Origin: Actinokineospora sp. NBRC 105648
Lineage (GTDB): Bacteria > Actinomycetota > Actinomycetes > Mycobacteriales > Pseudonocardiaceae
Assembly (NCBI RefSeq): GCF_030269645.1
Contig: NZ_BSTR01000034.1
Span: forward strand, 1-64,000
Direction of reading: 5' to 3'
Length of the DNA: 64,000 bases
The stretch's first letter is position 1. Every line of letters begins with the position of its first letter. The notes below the pieces were generated by a model that had not been told where the DNA came from, did not search any database, and saw only the letters and a list, made by a program, of their open reading frames with translations. Position numbers and translations under genes: made by a program. This document shows positions 45,812 through 54,997 of this stretch, piece after piece.

Positions 45812-47062
45812 TCAGGGAGGTGGCACGATCGTGATCGACGGCAGTGCCTTGCGCGAGGTCGAGCGCGGCGGGCTGCTCGGCGGCGCGGTGCTGCCCGGAC
45901 CGACCTGGATCGACGGCGCCGACGGGGTGGTGCTGGTCCCGGGGGCGTCGGTGTCGTTGTCGCCGGTGAACAGCAGGATCGCGGTGATGATCAGGCCGAT
46001 GGCGACCAGGCCGACCAGCACCGGGGCGACCCAGCGGTTGCCGCTCTTCTCCGCGCCGAAGGCGGTCGAGCCGACCGGGGCCGGGGGGCGCAGCCGGACC
46101 GGCTCGGCCTGGATGGGCTGCACCGGCCGCTGCTGCTGGGGTTGCTGCTGCGGGTACTGCGGGCCGCGCATCGGCTGGTCGATCGGGGCGACCAGCGTGC
46201 TGTTGGGGTTGCGCGGGGGGAGGTTGCGGGGAGCGCCGGAGAGCGCTTGGCGCGCGGTGGCTATCAGTTCCCGGCAACTCGCGTAGCGCTGCCCGGGGTT
46301 CTTGGCCATACCGCGGCGGATGACCTCGTCGATCGCGATCGGGAGCACGACGTGCTCGGTGAGCGAGGGCGGTTCGCGGTTCAGGTGCCCCTGGATGACT
46401 TCGGACACCTGCCCCTGGAAGGGGGGCCTGCCCGCGAGGCACGCGAAGAGGACGCAGGCGAGGGAGTACGCGTCGGTGCGACCGTCGACCGGCTCCCCGC
46501 GAAGGTGCTCCGGGGCGGCGTAGGTCGGCGAGCCTAAGAAGTCGCCCCCGCGCGTGCGGTGGCCGGTGGCACCGCGGCGGGTAAGACCGAAGTCGGCGAC
46601 GTAGATGTGCTCCCCCGCGGACTCGCGGGTGGTGACCAGCACGTTCGCGGGCTTGACGTCGAGGTGGACCAGGCCGCGCTCGTGCAGGTTGTCCAGCGCC
46701 TCGGCGACCTGGCTGAGCAGGGCGATCGCCCGCTGCGGCGCCATCGGCCCGTCCTTGATCAGGCTGGACATGTCGGAACCGTCGACCAGCCGCATCGCGA
46801 TGTAGAGCAGGCCGTCGACCTCGCCGAAGTCGTAGAGCGGGACGACGTTGGCGTGGTCGATGGCCGAGGTGTTGCGGGCCTCGTCGACGAACCGCTCGCG
46901 GAACTCGGGGTCCTCGGTGAGGTGCTCGGCGATGACCTTGAGGGCCACCTTCCGGCCCAGGCGGATGTCGGTGGCCTTGTACATGACGCTCATGCCGCCG
47001 CGGCCGAGCACGCCGTCGATGCGGTAATGCCCTAGGCGACGCCCAGTGAGGTCCTCCGACAC
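45812..47062 (-). CDS. Membrane Ser/Thr protein kinase (non-RD, HLD catalytic loop), 416 aa
   Basis: Eukaryote-like kinase (about 11-270) with G-loop LGRGGMSVMYKA, catalytic Lys42 (VALKVI), HLDVKPAN at 133-140 and DFG at 157-159. The catalytic loop has Leu in place of the Arg of HRD, so it lacks the RD residue that usually needs activation-loop phosphorylation. A Pro/Gln linker (about 300-335), one membrane segment (about 345-366) and a Thr/Ser/Pro extracytoplasmic tail without PASTA repeats follow. GTG 47062 starts right at the conserved domain. Upstream of groEL but separated by the CIRCE block. Confidence 0.93.
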   Translation of the reverse strand: MSEDLTGRRLGHYRIDGVLGRGGMSVMYKATDIRLGRKVALKVIAEHLTEDPEFRERFVDEARNTSAIDHANVVPLYDFGEVDGLLYIAMRLVDGSDMSSLIKDGPMAPQRAIALLSQVAEALDNLHERGLVHLDVKPANVLVTTRESAGEHIYVADFGLTRRGATGHRTRGGDFLGSPTYAAPEHLRGEPVDGRTDAYSLACVLFACLAGRPPFQGQVSEVIQGHLNREPPSLTEHVVLPIAIDEVIRRGMAKNPGQRYASCRELIATARQALSGAPRNLPPRNPNSTLVAPIDQPMRGPQYPQQQPQQQRPVQPIQAEPVRLRPPAPVGSTAFGAEKSGNRWVAPVLVGLVAIGLIITAILLFTGDNDTDAPGTSTTPSAPSIQVGPGSTAPPSSPPRSTSRKALPSITIVPPP

Positions 47063-47137
47063 GCAGGGCAGCCTAACGTCCGTCCGGTAGCCGCTGCGCC
47101 CGGTTCGACCAGACGGCGACAAGAGAGGCCAGGCAGG

Positions 47138-48349
47138 ATGGTGTCCGTGGACGTGCCCAAGCGCGGGGTGACCCCGTGGGAGTACCGGCAAGAGGTCGCG
47201 GCACTGCTGCCCGCTCTTCCCGTCGAGTCCCTGCCACTGGCGCGCTGCCGGGGTCTGGTGCTCGCCGAGGATGTGGTCGCCGGGGTCTCGCTACCGCCGT
47301 TCGACAACTCCGCCATGGACGGGTACGCGGTGCGTTCGTCCGATGTGGCCGGTGCGCCGCTTGCGCTACCGGTCGCCGACGACATCCCCGCGGGGCGCGT
47401 CGACGTGCGCCCGCTGGCGCCCGGGACGGTGCAGCGGATCATGACCGGCGCGCCGATGCCCGCGGGCGCGGACGCGGTCGTGCAGGTAGAACTGACCGAC
47501 GGCGGCACGGACACGGTGCTGATCGAGGCAGCGGTGGCGGCGCGCACGCACGTGCGGTTCGTCGGCGAAGACGTCACGGCGGGCACGGTGGTGCTTCGCG
47601 CGGGGACTGTCTTGCACCCACCGCAACTCGGTCTTGCCGCCGCCGTGGGGATTGCCGCGCTACCAGTGCGCCGACCGCCCCGCGTGCTGATCCTGTCTAC
47701 CGGGTCGGAGTTGGTCGCAGCGGGTGAACCACTACCGCCAGGGCACATCTACGAGTCGAACAGCGTGCTCTTGGCGGCGGCCGTCGAAGAGATCGGCGGC
47801 GAGGCCACCGTCTTGCGGTTTGTGCCGGACGACGTGTCCGAGTTCCGCGCGGCCATCACCGAGCACGCGGCGTCTGCCGACCTCTTGGTCACCTCGGGCG
47901 GCGTGAGCGCGGGGGCGTACGAGGTGGTCAAGGACGCTCTTACCGGCCACGGCGTCGAATTCGTACGCGTAGCGATCCAGCCGGGCGGCCCGCAGGGGCG
48001 TGGCGTGTTCGACGGTCTGCCGGTTGTGACCTTTCCGGGCAACCCGGTCAGCGCGGCGCTGTCGTTCGAGCTGTTCTTGCGCCCGGCACTCCTCTCGGCG
48101 CTCGGGCACACCGTCGTCGACCGCCCCCGCGTACGAGCCACGGCAACCGCGGCGATGACCTCACCGCCCAACCGCGTGCAGTACCGACGTGGGAGGCACG
48201 ACGCGGGGACCGTGGAGGTAGTGCCGGTGGGCGGCCCCGGTTCGCACCTGCTGGCCGCGTTCGCCGCGTCGAACTGCCTGATCGAGATCCCCGACGGGGT
48301 GAGCGAGGTACGCGCGGGGGACGAGGTCGACCTCATCCTGCTCGACTGA
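47138..48349 (+). CDS. moeA: Molybdopterin molybdenumtransferase, 403 aa
   Basis: MoeA inserts molybdate into adenylated molybdopterin in molybdenum-cofactor synthesis. It shows the MoeA order: domain with FDNSAMDGYAVR (about 48-59), RIMTGAPMPAGADAVV, the MogA-like domain with LSTGSELV and LVTSGGVSAGAYEVVKD, GLPGNPVSA as FPGNPVSAALSFE, and a C-terminal beta domain. ATG 47138 is used; an in-frame start at 47144 is possible. Its position matches Rv0438c (moeA2). It is divergent from the kinase gene and can serve the Cox-like enzyme at 24768. Confidence 0.94.
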   Translation: MVSVDVPKRGVTPWEYRQEVAALLPALPVESLPLARCRGLVLAEDVVAGVSLPPFDNSAMDGYAVRSSDVAGAPLALPVADDIPAGRVDVRPLAPGTVQRIMTGAPMPAGADAVVQVELTDGGTDTVLIEAAVAARTHVRFVGEDVTAGTVVLRAGTVLHPPQLGLAAAVGIAALPVRRPPRVLILSTGSELVAAGEPLPPGHIYESNSVLLAAAVEEIGGEATVLRFVPDDVSEFRAAITEHAASADLLVTSGGVSAGAYEVVKDALTGHGVEFVRVAIQPGGPQGRGVFDGLPVVTFPGNPVSAALSFELFLRPALLSALGHTVVDRPRVRATATAAMTSPPNRVQYRRGRHDAGTVEVVPVGGPGSHLLAAFAASNCLIEIPDGVSEVRAGDEVDLILLD

Positions 48350-48365
48350 GCCGTAGGGTGGCGGC

Positions 48366-48647
48366 ATGGGTTTCTTCGCGTGGATCGTGTTCGGGGCGAT
48401 CGCGGGGTGGGCGGCCAACCTGGTCATCGGCGGGCGTACTCGCAGACCACAGGGTTGCCTGGTCAGCGTGCTCGTCGGCGTCGTCGGTGCGGCCCTGGGC
48501 GGTCTGCTGTACCGGCTGCTCACCGGCAAGGAGATGACCTTCGAGTTCGACTTCCCCAGCCTGGGCGTGGCCGCGCTCGGCGCGGTCGTGCTGCTCGCGC
48601 TGCTGCGCCTGCTCCAGGGGAAGCCAACCGACCGTGGGCGCAGGTAG
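48366..48647 (+). CDS. GlsB/YeaQ/YmgE-type (transglycosylase-associated) membrane protein, 93 aa
   Basis: Three-segment small membrane protein of the GlsB/YeaQ family: MGFFAWIVFGAIAGWAANLV begins the chain, RRPQGCLVSVLVGVVGAALGG forms the second segment, and the third is at about 63-82. Members are stress-induced membrane proteins of unknown mechanism. It starts 16 bp after moeA and is probably cotranscribed. The basic C-terminus ends GRR. Confidence 0.9.
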   Translation: MGFFAWIVFGAIAGWAANLVIGGRTRRPQGCLVSVLVGVVGAALGGLLYRLLTGKEMTFEFDFPSLGVAALGAVVLLALLRLLQGKPTDRGRR

Positions 48648-48867
48648 TCAATTCCCCACTGTTGATCATTGATCCACAACTGCCCGGACGGGTACGATCG
48701 AGTCGCTCCACAGTGGGGCATCCGATGTGCCTGTGCGCCGTCGGGGGGCGCACAGGCGGCATCGGGTGCCCCATGTTCTCCCAGGTGGTGGCTACCTTCT
48801 CGGCGTCGAGGCCGATTGGCGTAGCGTGTGCGGAAATCCGGCCGACACGCGAGGAACCCCCGACCAG

Positions 48868-49590
48868 ATGACCGCTCAGCAGCCCCCGAAGGCCGGCGCG
48901 CTCCGGCACGCCGTCGAGTTGACCAAGAGCATCATCCCGCCGGTCCACCCGGGCGGCCGCCCGTTCATCCTCGGCGCGATCGGCGCGACCCTGGCCGTGC
49001 GCAGGCTCTCCCCGCGCGCGGGGGTGGGCAGCGCGGTGTTCACCGCGTGGCTGGCCTGGTTCTTCCGCGAGCCCAAGCGGGTCACCCCGCGCAGGCCCGG
49101 GATCGCCGTCGCCCCGGCGGACGGCACCGTCTCGCACGTCATCGAAGCCGTCCCGCCCGCCGAGCTCGGCCTGGGCGCGGAGCCGATGCTGCGGGTCAGC
49201 GTCTTCCTGTCCGTGTTCGACGTGCACGTCCAGCGCGTCCCGGCCAGCGGCCACGTGGTGCGCGCGGTGCACAAGGCGGGCAAGTTCCTCTCCGCCGACC
49301 TCGACGAGGCCATCGAGGTCAACGAGCGCAACAGCCTGCACCTGCGCACCGACGACGGGTACGACCTCGCCGTCGTGCAGATCGCCGGCCTGGTGGCGCG
49401 GCGGATCATCTGCCAGGTGTCCGACGGCGACAAGGTCGCGGCGGGCTCCACCTACGGCCTCATCCGCTTCGGCTCCCGGGTCGACCTCTACGTGCCCGCG
49501 GGCGCGCGGGTGCTCGTCGAACCGGGGCAACGCACCATCGGCGGGGAGACGGTCCTGGCCGAGCTCCCCGGGTCCGCGCAGGGGGGCTGA
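48868..49590 (+). CDS. psd: Phosphatidylserine decarboxylase, 240 aa
   Basis: Archaeal/short-type PSD converting phosphatidylserine to phosphatidylethanolamine. The conserved FFREPKR (about 67-73), PADGTVS, FDVHVQR and NERN stretches are followed by RFGSR (about 216-220), where self-cleavage between Gly and Ser creates the pyruvoyl group. A hydrophobic N-terminal segment (about 34-63) holds it at the membrane. It lies 3 bp before pssA, as Rv0437c before Rv0436c. ATG 48868 is set by the AGATGACC context. Confidence 0.95.
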   Translation: MTAQQPPKAGALRHAVELTKSIIPPVHPGGRPFILGAIGATLAVRRLSPRAGVGSAVFTAWLAWFFREPKRVTPRRPGIAVAPADGTVSHVIEAVPPAELGLGAEPMLRVSVFLSVFDVHVQRVPASGHVVRAVHKAGKFLSADLDEAIEVNERNSLHLRTDDGYDLAVVQIAGLVARRIICQVSDGDKVAAGSTYGLIRFGSRVDLYVPAGARVLVEPGQRTIGGETVLAELPGSAQGG

Positions 49591-49593
49591 CCG

Positions 49594-50586
49594 ATGGCCC
49601 CGATGGCCCCGACCGTCCGGCTGCTGCCGAACGCGCTGACCGTCCTGGCCATGTGCGCGGGCCTGTCCGCGGTGCAGTTCATGCTCAAGGGGCAGCCGCA
49701 GGCCGTGATCGCCGCCATCGCGATCGCCGCGGTGCTCGACAGCCTCGACGGCCGCATCGCCCGGATGCTCGACGCGACCAGCAAGATGGGCGCCGAGCTG
49801 GACTCGCTGGCCGACGCGATCTCCTTCGGCGTGGCGCCCGCGCTGGTGCTCTACGTGTGGAAGTTCGACGGCGACCGGGTCGGCTGGGTGGTCGCGCTGA
49901 TCTTCGCGGTGTGCATGATCCTGCGGCTGGCCCGGTTCAACACCCTCATCGACGCCACCGAGCAACCGCCCTACGCCAAGGAGTTCTTCGTCGGGGTCCC
50001 CGCGCCCGCGGGGGGCCTGCTGGTCCTGCTGCCGCTGATCCTGAGCAACGAGTACGGCGAGCGCGGGTACTGGTGGCAGTCCCAGACCGCGGTGGTGGTG
50101 TGGACCATCCTGATCGCCGCGCTGTCGATCAGCCGTCTCCCGACGCTGTCCATCAAGACCATCCGGGTCCCCCCGCGCGCGGTGGCGCTGCTGCTGGTGG
50201 GCGTCGCGCTGGTGGCCTCGGCGCTCTACCTGTACCCGATGGTCGCGCTGGCGGTGGCGCTGGTCATCTACCTGCTGCACATCCCCTACGCGATCCGGCG
50301 CAAGCACTGGCTGGCCAACCACCCCGAGGCGTGGGACGTGCCCCCGCGCGAGCGCCGGGCGATCCGCCGGGCGCACGGGTCCCGGGGCAGGCTGGGGCTG
50401 CGGCCGCCGCTGCGCCGGGTCGCCGGGGCGGCCCGCCGGGCCGTCGGCAGGCCGCTGCGCACCGAGGAGCCGCCGCCGATGTCGCTGCCGCCGGTCCCGC
50501 GCCCGTCCGGCCTGCGCGGCCGCAACTGGCGGCGCACCGGGCTCCGCCGCGACCAGCAGCGCCCCGGCGAGGGCAAGCCCCGCTGA
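49594..50586 (+). CDS. pssA: CDP-diacylglycerol-serine O-phosphatidyltransferase, 330 aa
   Basis: Makes phosphatidylserine from CDP-diacylglycerol and serine, feeding Psd. The CDP-alcohol phosphotransferase motif DG-x2-AR-x8-G-x3-D-x3-D is complete in DGRIARMLDATSKMGAELDS followed by LAD (about 50-72). About eight membrane segments cover residues 10-240. The last 80 residues are basic and Pro/Arg-rich, longer than usual, and probably cytoplasmic. Starts 3 bp after psd. Confidence 0.94.
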   Translation: MAPMAPTVRLLPNALTVLAMCAGLSAVQFMLKGQPQAVIAAIAIAAVLDSLDGRIARMLDATSKMGAELDSLADAISFGVAPALVLYVWKFDGDRVGWVVALIFAVCMILRLARFNTLIDATEQPPYAKEFFVGVPAPAGGLLVLLPLILSNEYGERGYWWQSQTAVVVWTILIAALSISRLPTLSIKTIRVPPRAVALLLVGVALVASALYLYPMVALAVALVIYLLHIPYAIRRKHWLANHPEAWDVPPRERRAIRRAHGSRGRLGLRPPLRRVAGAARRAVGRPLRTEEPPPMSLPPVPRPSGLRGRNWRRTGLRRDQQRPGEGKPR

Positions 50587-50640
50587 GGGCCTGTGGACAA
50601 CTTCGGCGCCGATCTTCACCGACCCTCTAGTCTCGACGGC

Positions 50641-52899
50641 GTGGCACCACAGATCACGCTCACCGCCCGGTTGTCGCCGTCCGCCCTCGACACCCGGCGG
50701 GGGGTCGTCCGGCTGCACCCCGAGGTGTTCGGGGCGCTGGGGCTGCGCCAGTGGGACGCGGTCCAGCTCGTCGGCGCCCGGGTGAGCGCCGCGCTGGCCG
50801 CCGAGGGCGACCCGGCAGGCGCGGCGGGCGTCGTGCTGCTCGACGACGTCACCATGTCCAACATCGGCGTCACCGAGGGCTCCGAGGTCGTGGTGTCCCC
50901 GGTTGACGTCGCCGCCGCCCGCTCGGTCACGGTGGCCGGGTCGCGGCTGGCCAGCACCTCGCTGACCCCGGAGACGGTGCGGCTGGCGCTGGTGGGCAAG
51001 GTGCTGACGGTGGGCGACGCGGTGTCGCTGCTGCCGCAGGACCTCGCGCCGCCGCCGGGCGCGGACGTCCCCGCGGTGCGCGGCAAGCTCTCCCGTGCGA
51101 TCGGCATGACCTGGACCAACGAGCTGCTGACGATCACCGCGGTGGAGCCCACCGGGGTGGTCACCGTGCACCCGTCCACTGTGGTCGGTTGGCGCGACGG
51201 CGTGCGCACCGGCGAGCGCGCGGCCGTCGCGGTGGGCGGCCCCGGTCCCGCCGCGGCGACCCGGGCCGAGCCCGCGCCGTTGGCCGAGGTGGCCGCGCTC
51301 GTCGACGACGCCCCGCCGCCGGTGCCGATCCCGGACCTGGTGGGTGCGCAAGACGCGGCCCGCACCCTGGGCGAGTGGTTCGAGCTGGCGTTCACCCGGC
51401 CGGAGCTGTTGGAGCGGCTCGGCGCGGCACCCCGGCTGGGGGTGCTGATCACCGGCCCGGAGGGCGTCGGCAAGGCGAGCGTGGTGCGCTCGGTGGCGCA
51501 CGAGGCGGACGCCGCACTCGTCGAGCTGGCCGGACCCACGGTGGCGGTGCTGGAGGCCAACGCGGCCGCCGCCCGGCTCACCGCCGCGGTCGAGGTGCTC
51601 AAGGCCCACGCCGAGGACGGCCGCGCCGCGGTCCTGATGATCAACGACGTGGACGCCCTGCTGCCCGCCACGTCCCCGCCGCCCCTGGCCACCGTCGTCC
51701 TCGACACGCTGCGCGCGGCGATCAAGACACCGCGGGTGGCCCTGGTCGTCACCACCGCCCACCCGGAGGCGATCGACCCGCGGCTGCGCGGCGTCGAACT
51801 GGTCGACCGCGAGCTGCGACTGCCCCTGCCCGACGGCAAGACCCGCACCGAACTCCTGCGCGTCCTCTTCCGCGACCTGCCCATCGAGTCCGGAGTGGAC
51901 TTCGCGGCGGTAGCCGAGCGAACCCCGGGCTTCGTCGCGGCCGACCTGATCGCACTGCGCCGCGAGTCCGCCATCCGGGCCGCCCTGCGCCACTCGGCCG
52001 AGTCGGAACCACGGATCTGCGCGGAAGACGTGTTCGGCGCGCTGGACACCGTGCGCCCCACCTCCGTCTCCACTTCGGACGCGGTCCGCGCCGGCGACGT
52101 GCAGCTCGAGGACGTCGGCGACATGGCCGAGACCAAGCAGGCCCTCACCGAGGCCGTCCTGTGGCCGCTGCGCTACCCCGACTCGTTCGCCCGCCTCGGC
52201 GTCGCCCCACCACGCGGCGTCCTGCTCTACGGCCCACCGGGCGGCGGCAAGACATACCTGGTGCGGGCACTCGCGGGCACCGGCCAGCTGAACGTGCTGT
52301 CGGTCAAGGGCGCCGAACTGATGGACAAGTGGGTCGGCGAATCAGAACGCGCCGTCCGCGAACTCTTCCGCCGAGCAGGCGAAGCCTCCCCCGCCCTGAT
52401 CTTCCTCGACGAGATCGACGCCCTCGCCCCCCGCCGCGGCCAGTCCTCCGACTCCGGCGTAGCCGACCGCGTCGTAGCCGCCCTCCTCACCGAACTGGAC
52501 GGCGTAGAACCCCTACGCGACGTCGTCGTCATCGGCGCCACCAACCGCCCAGAACTCGTCGACCCAGCCCTCCTCCGCCCCGGCCGCCTCGAACGCCTCA
52601 TCTACGTCCCACCACCGGACGCCGAGGCCCGAGCCGCCATCCTCCGCGCCACCAGCCGCAACACCCCCCTGGCCCCAGACGTAGACCTCGACACCTACGC
52701 CGAAACCCTGGACGGCTATTCAGCAGCCGACTGCGCAGCCTTGATCCGCGAAGCCGCCCTCACCGCGATGCGCGAGTCCCTCGACGCCACAGTGGTCACC
52801 GCGGCCCACCTGGACGCCGCCCGGTCGAACGTGCGGCCGTCCTTGGACCCCGCACAACTGGCAGCCCTGGAGGCCTACGCCACCGCCCGCAACTCCTGA
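50641..52899 (+). CDS. Cdc48/p97-like AAA+ ATPase with degenerate first ring, 752 aa
   Basis: Actinobacterial CDC48-like ATPase (Rv0435c type). The N domain (about 5-195) is the double-psi-barrel substrate-adaptor region. The D1 ring is altered: Walker A is GPEGVGKA (272-279) and Walker B MINDVD (333-338) lacks the catalytic Asp-Glu pair. The D2 ring is intact, with GPPGGGKT (531-538) and IFLDEID (587-592), then second-region-of-homology residues. So unfolding power should come from D2, with D1 structural. GTG 50641 is adopted. The codons of the last third are more T/A-tolerant in position 3 (many GTA, GAA), a mild change. Confidence 0.93.
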   Translation: MAPQITLTARLSPSALDTRRGVVRLHPEVFGALGLRQWDAVQLVGARVSAALAAEGDPAGAAGVVLLDDVTMSNIGVTEGSEVVVSPVDVAAARSVTVAGSRLASTSLTPETVRLALVGKVLTVGDAVSLLPQDLAPPPGADVPAVRGKLSRAIGMTWTNELLTITAVEPTGVVTVHPSTVVGWRDGVRTGERAAVAVGGPGPAAATRAEPAPLAEVAALVDDAPPPVPIPDLVGAQDAARTLGEWFELAFTRPELLERLGAAPRLGVLITGPEGVGKASVVRSVAHEADAALVELAGPTVAVLEANAAAARLTAAVEVLKAHAEDGRAAVLMINDVDALLPATSPPPLATVVLDTLRAAIKTPRVALVVTTAHPEAIDPRLRGVELVDRELRLPLPDGKTRTELLRVLFRDLPIESGVDFAAVAERTPGFVAADLIALRRESAIRAALRHSAESEPRICAEDVFGALDTVRPTSVSTSDAVRAGDVQLEDVGDMAETKQALTEAVLWPLRYPDSFARLGVAPPRGVLLYGPPGGGKTYLVRALAGTGQLNVLSVKGAELMDKWVGESERAVRELFRRAGEASPALIFLDEIDALAPRRGQSSDSGVADRVVAALLTELDGVEPLRDVVVIGATNRPELVDPALLRPGRLERLIYVPPPDAEARAAILRATSRNTPLAPDVDLDTYAETLDGYSAADCAALIREAALTAMRESLDATVVTAAHLDAARSNVRPSLDPAQLAALEAYATARNS

Positions 52900-52996
52900 T
52901 CTGAGGTGGCAAGGCACTGACGGGTGAGTAGCGCATCGGCAGGCGCCGCTGGCTACTCCTCCCGTTCCAAGGTTCCGCGTTGCTGGCGGGCGATGA

Positions 52997-54145
52997 TCAC
53001 ATCGCGGGTACCGGTGAGTCGCGCTCGCCCGATGCCTTGGTCGTGGTCGCTAGGTACTTCGCCACGGTCCGGCGGAGGTGGTCGGCGTGCTGGTAGATGT
53101 CGGCGGTGTCCTCGATCTGGATACGGGTCTCGGTCTTGTCCTCGCCGAACACACCCAGGTACTTCTTGGACCGGTTGAACCACAACCGGGCGATCGGCTT
53201 GCGGTTGTTGTCGTCGAGCAGCACGCCGAAGTACGTCTTCGCGTCCCGCGCGACCACTCGGGCTGCCGGGACCTCGCTGCAGACGATGGCGCGCACGATC
53301 CGGAAACCCTCCAGCTCCTCGTCGGTGGTGACGATGTCGCTGGGCACCTCGCTCGCGTCAGCCTGTGCGTCGCCAGCTGCGGGCTCGACGGGTGCGGCAA
53401 CGCCGCTGGAGACGCTGACGAAGGCGTCCGGTCCGCCGAGTGCGTTCTTCAGCCGGTCGTTGACCTGCTCGTTGAGGAACTGGCGGGCGGCTTTGTCCAC
53501 CAGCGGAAAGAATTGGTCGCGGACGCGTTGGGTGAACGAGCCCTCGTAGACCCGAGTCGTGAGGAACCGGACCCAGTCGTCCTCGGGCTCCTTGAACTGC
53601 GCGGCCAGCACGCGCTTGATCTGGCCGATGTACTTGAGCTCGCCTGCCGCGCTGATCACCGAGTCCAGGTCGAACGACTCCTTGGTCAGCTTGGCCAGTT
53701 CCGGCAACAGCGTCTCGTCGATGTCCGAGAAGTCCAAGACCAGGAACGGCTTCGCGTCCATGCGGTTCGGCGCGTCGAGATCGGTGTAGAACTGGTAGAC
53801 CTCGCCATTGGTGAGGATCGCGATTCGCGCGTTGGTCACCGCGAAATACCGGAAGAGCTGCGAAGCATGCTCCACCCGCAACGGATCGTTGACCTTCTTC
53901 GCCTCGACCAATACCTGGACCTGGCCGTTGTGGGCGATCGCGTAATCGATCTTCTCGCCCTTCTTGGTGCCGACATCGGCGGTGAACTCGGGGATGACCT
54001 CGGCGGGGTTGAAGACGTCGTAGCCGAGGACGAGGCTGATGAAGGGCATGACGAAGGCGTTCTTGGTCGCCTCTTCGGTCTCGATCGCGGCCTTGTGCTT
54101 GCGAATCTTCAGGGCCAACGTCTGTGCCCGCTCCGCGATCTCCAT
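52997..54145 (-). CDS. Stand-alone HsdR_N-type restriction nuclease, 382 aa
   Basis: PD-(D/E)xK nuclease of the type I restriction HsdR N-terminal family. Catalytic residues are Asp67 (EKIDYAI) and Glu81-x-Lys83 (VLVEAKK), with upstream Glu53. There is no helicase part and no HsdM or HsdS gene nearby. The C-terminal half (about 265-370) forms a separate domain with DAKTYFGVLLDD and KKYLGVF; this two-domain form is a known free-standing type. Probably an anti-phage or plasmid-defence nuclease. Position 3 of codons and an AT-richer flank, and insertion into an otherwise conserved block, point to horizontal gain. Confidence 0.85.
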   Translation of the reverse strand: MEIAERAQTLALKIRKHKAAIETEEATKNAFVMPFISLVLGYDVFNPAEVIPEFTADVGTKKGEKIDYAIAHNGQVQVLVEAKKVNDPLRVEHASQLFRYFAVTNARIAILTNGEVYQFYTDLDAPNRMDAKPFLVLDFSDIDETLLPELAKLTKESFDLDSVISAAGELKYIGQIKRVLAAQFKEPEDDWVRFLTTRVYEGSFTQRVRDQFFPLVDKAARQFLNEQVNDRLKNALGGPDAFVSVSSGVAAPVEPAAGDAQADASEVPSDIVTTDEELEGFRIVRAIVCSEVPAARVVARDAKTYFGVLLDDNNRKPIARLWFNRSKKYLGVFGEDKTETRIQIEDTADIYQHADHLRRTVAKYLATTTKASGERDSPVPAM

Positions 54146-54322
54146 GCCGATGCCCTTCCGCGCCTAACCGAATTCGCTGTGCGGAGTAGATCGAGCAAAC
54201 TCGGCGGTGTGTTACCGACGCGACACGGCCGATGACCCAGTGTCGCATTCTGGCTGGTGCGAGGGGCGCACTAGAACCAGGTACGTGGCCCCGACCAGCA
54301 GAGGTCCACTGTCGACGGTGGG

Positions 54323-54997
54323 CTACTTGTTGTTGGTGTTGCCGCTCTTGTAGTCGTTCGTCACGATCAGGATGAGGCCCGGGCTGGCCTCGCGGATGCC
54401 GTCGAAGCGGGCTTCGGAGCGGATTCCCAGTTCCTGGGCCAGTTCTCGGGCGGCGGGTTCCTGGTCGGTGCCCGGTTGGAAGTAGACCGTGGTCGTGGGG
54501 ATCTTTCCGCCGCTGTAGTTGCCGACCTCGGCGATGTTCCAACCCGCCTTCTGCAGGTCGTCCTTCGCGCGGTTGGCCAGGCCGGTGATGGTGCTGTTGT
54601 TGTACACCCGCAACGACTGCGTCGGCGTGGTCGGACCAGGACCAGCACCAGGGCCGGTGCCGGGGCCCGGGGTGGGGGCCGAGGACGCGGGGGGTGAGAC
54701 CGGCGGGGCGGCCGAGGTCGGCGCGGGGGGTGTCGTGGTCGCTGCCGGGGGCTGGACGGCCGAGGACGACGTGGGCACGGTGGTGATGGCCGGGGCCGGT
54801 GAGCTGGTGAGGTCGCCGCTCGGGGGGGCCGTGGGGGGTGCGGTGGCGGACGGTGGTTGGCCTGCCTGGCTATCGCCGTCGCCGTCGCCGTCGAGCAGGG
54901 TGACCACGCCGAGGACGGTGGCGGCGGCGGCTACCGCCAGGAGGCTCAGGCCGATGACCCGGCCGGGGCGGGCTGAGCCGCCGGTGTCGGTGGTCAT
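54323..54997 (-). CDS. LytR C-terminal domain membrane protein (VirR-like), 224 aa
   Basis: A short cytoplasmic N-terminus (1-12), one membrane segment (about 14-34), a Thr/Pro/Ala linker (about 40-130) and a C-terminal LytR_C domain (about 135-215, opening LRVYNNSTITGLA). It corresponds in order and plan to Rv0431 (VirR) of M. tuberculosis, a regulator of membrane vesicle release that acts at the cell wall. ATG 54997 overlaps the stop of the DUF3263 gene (ATGA). No LytR catalytic domain is present. Confidence 0.9.
   Translation of the reverse strand: MTTDTGGSARPGRVIGLSLLAVAAAATVLGVVTLLDGDGDGDSQAGQPPSATAPPTAPPSGDLTSSPAPAITTVPTSSSAVQPPAATTTPPAPTSAAPPVSPPASSAPTPGPGTGPGAGPGPTTPTQSLRVYNNSTITGLANRAKDDLQKAGWNIAEVGNYSGGKIPTTTVYFQPGTDQEPAARELAQELGIRSEARFDGIREASPGLILIVTNDYKSGNTNNK

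Noticed and set aside
48520-51993. 1157-codon minus-strand frame over psd-pssA-Cdc48
   Set aside because: Shadow frame; the plus strand encodes three proteins with complete catalytic motifs.
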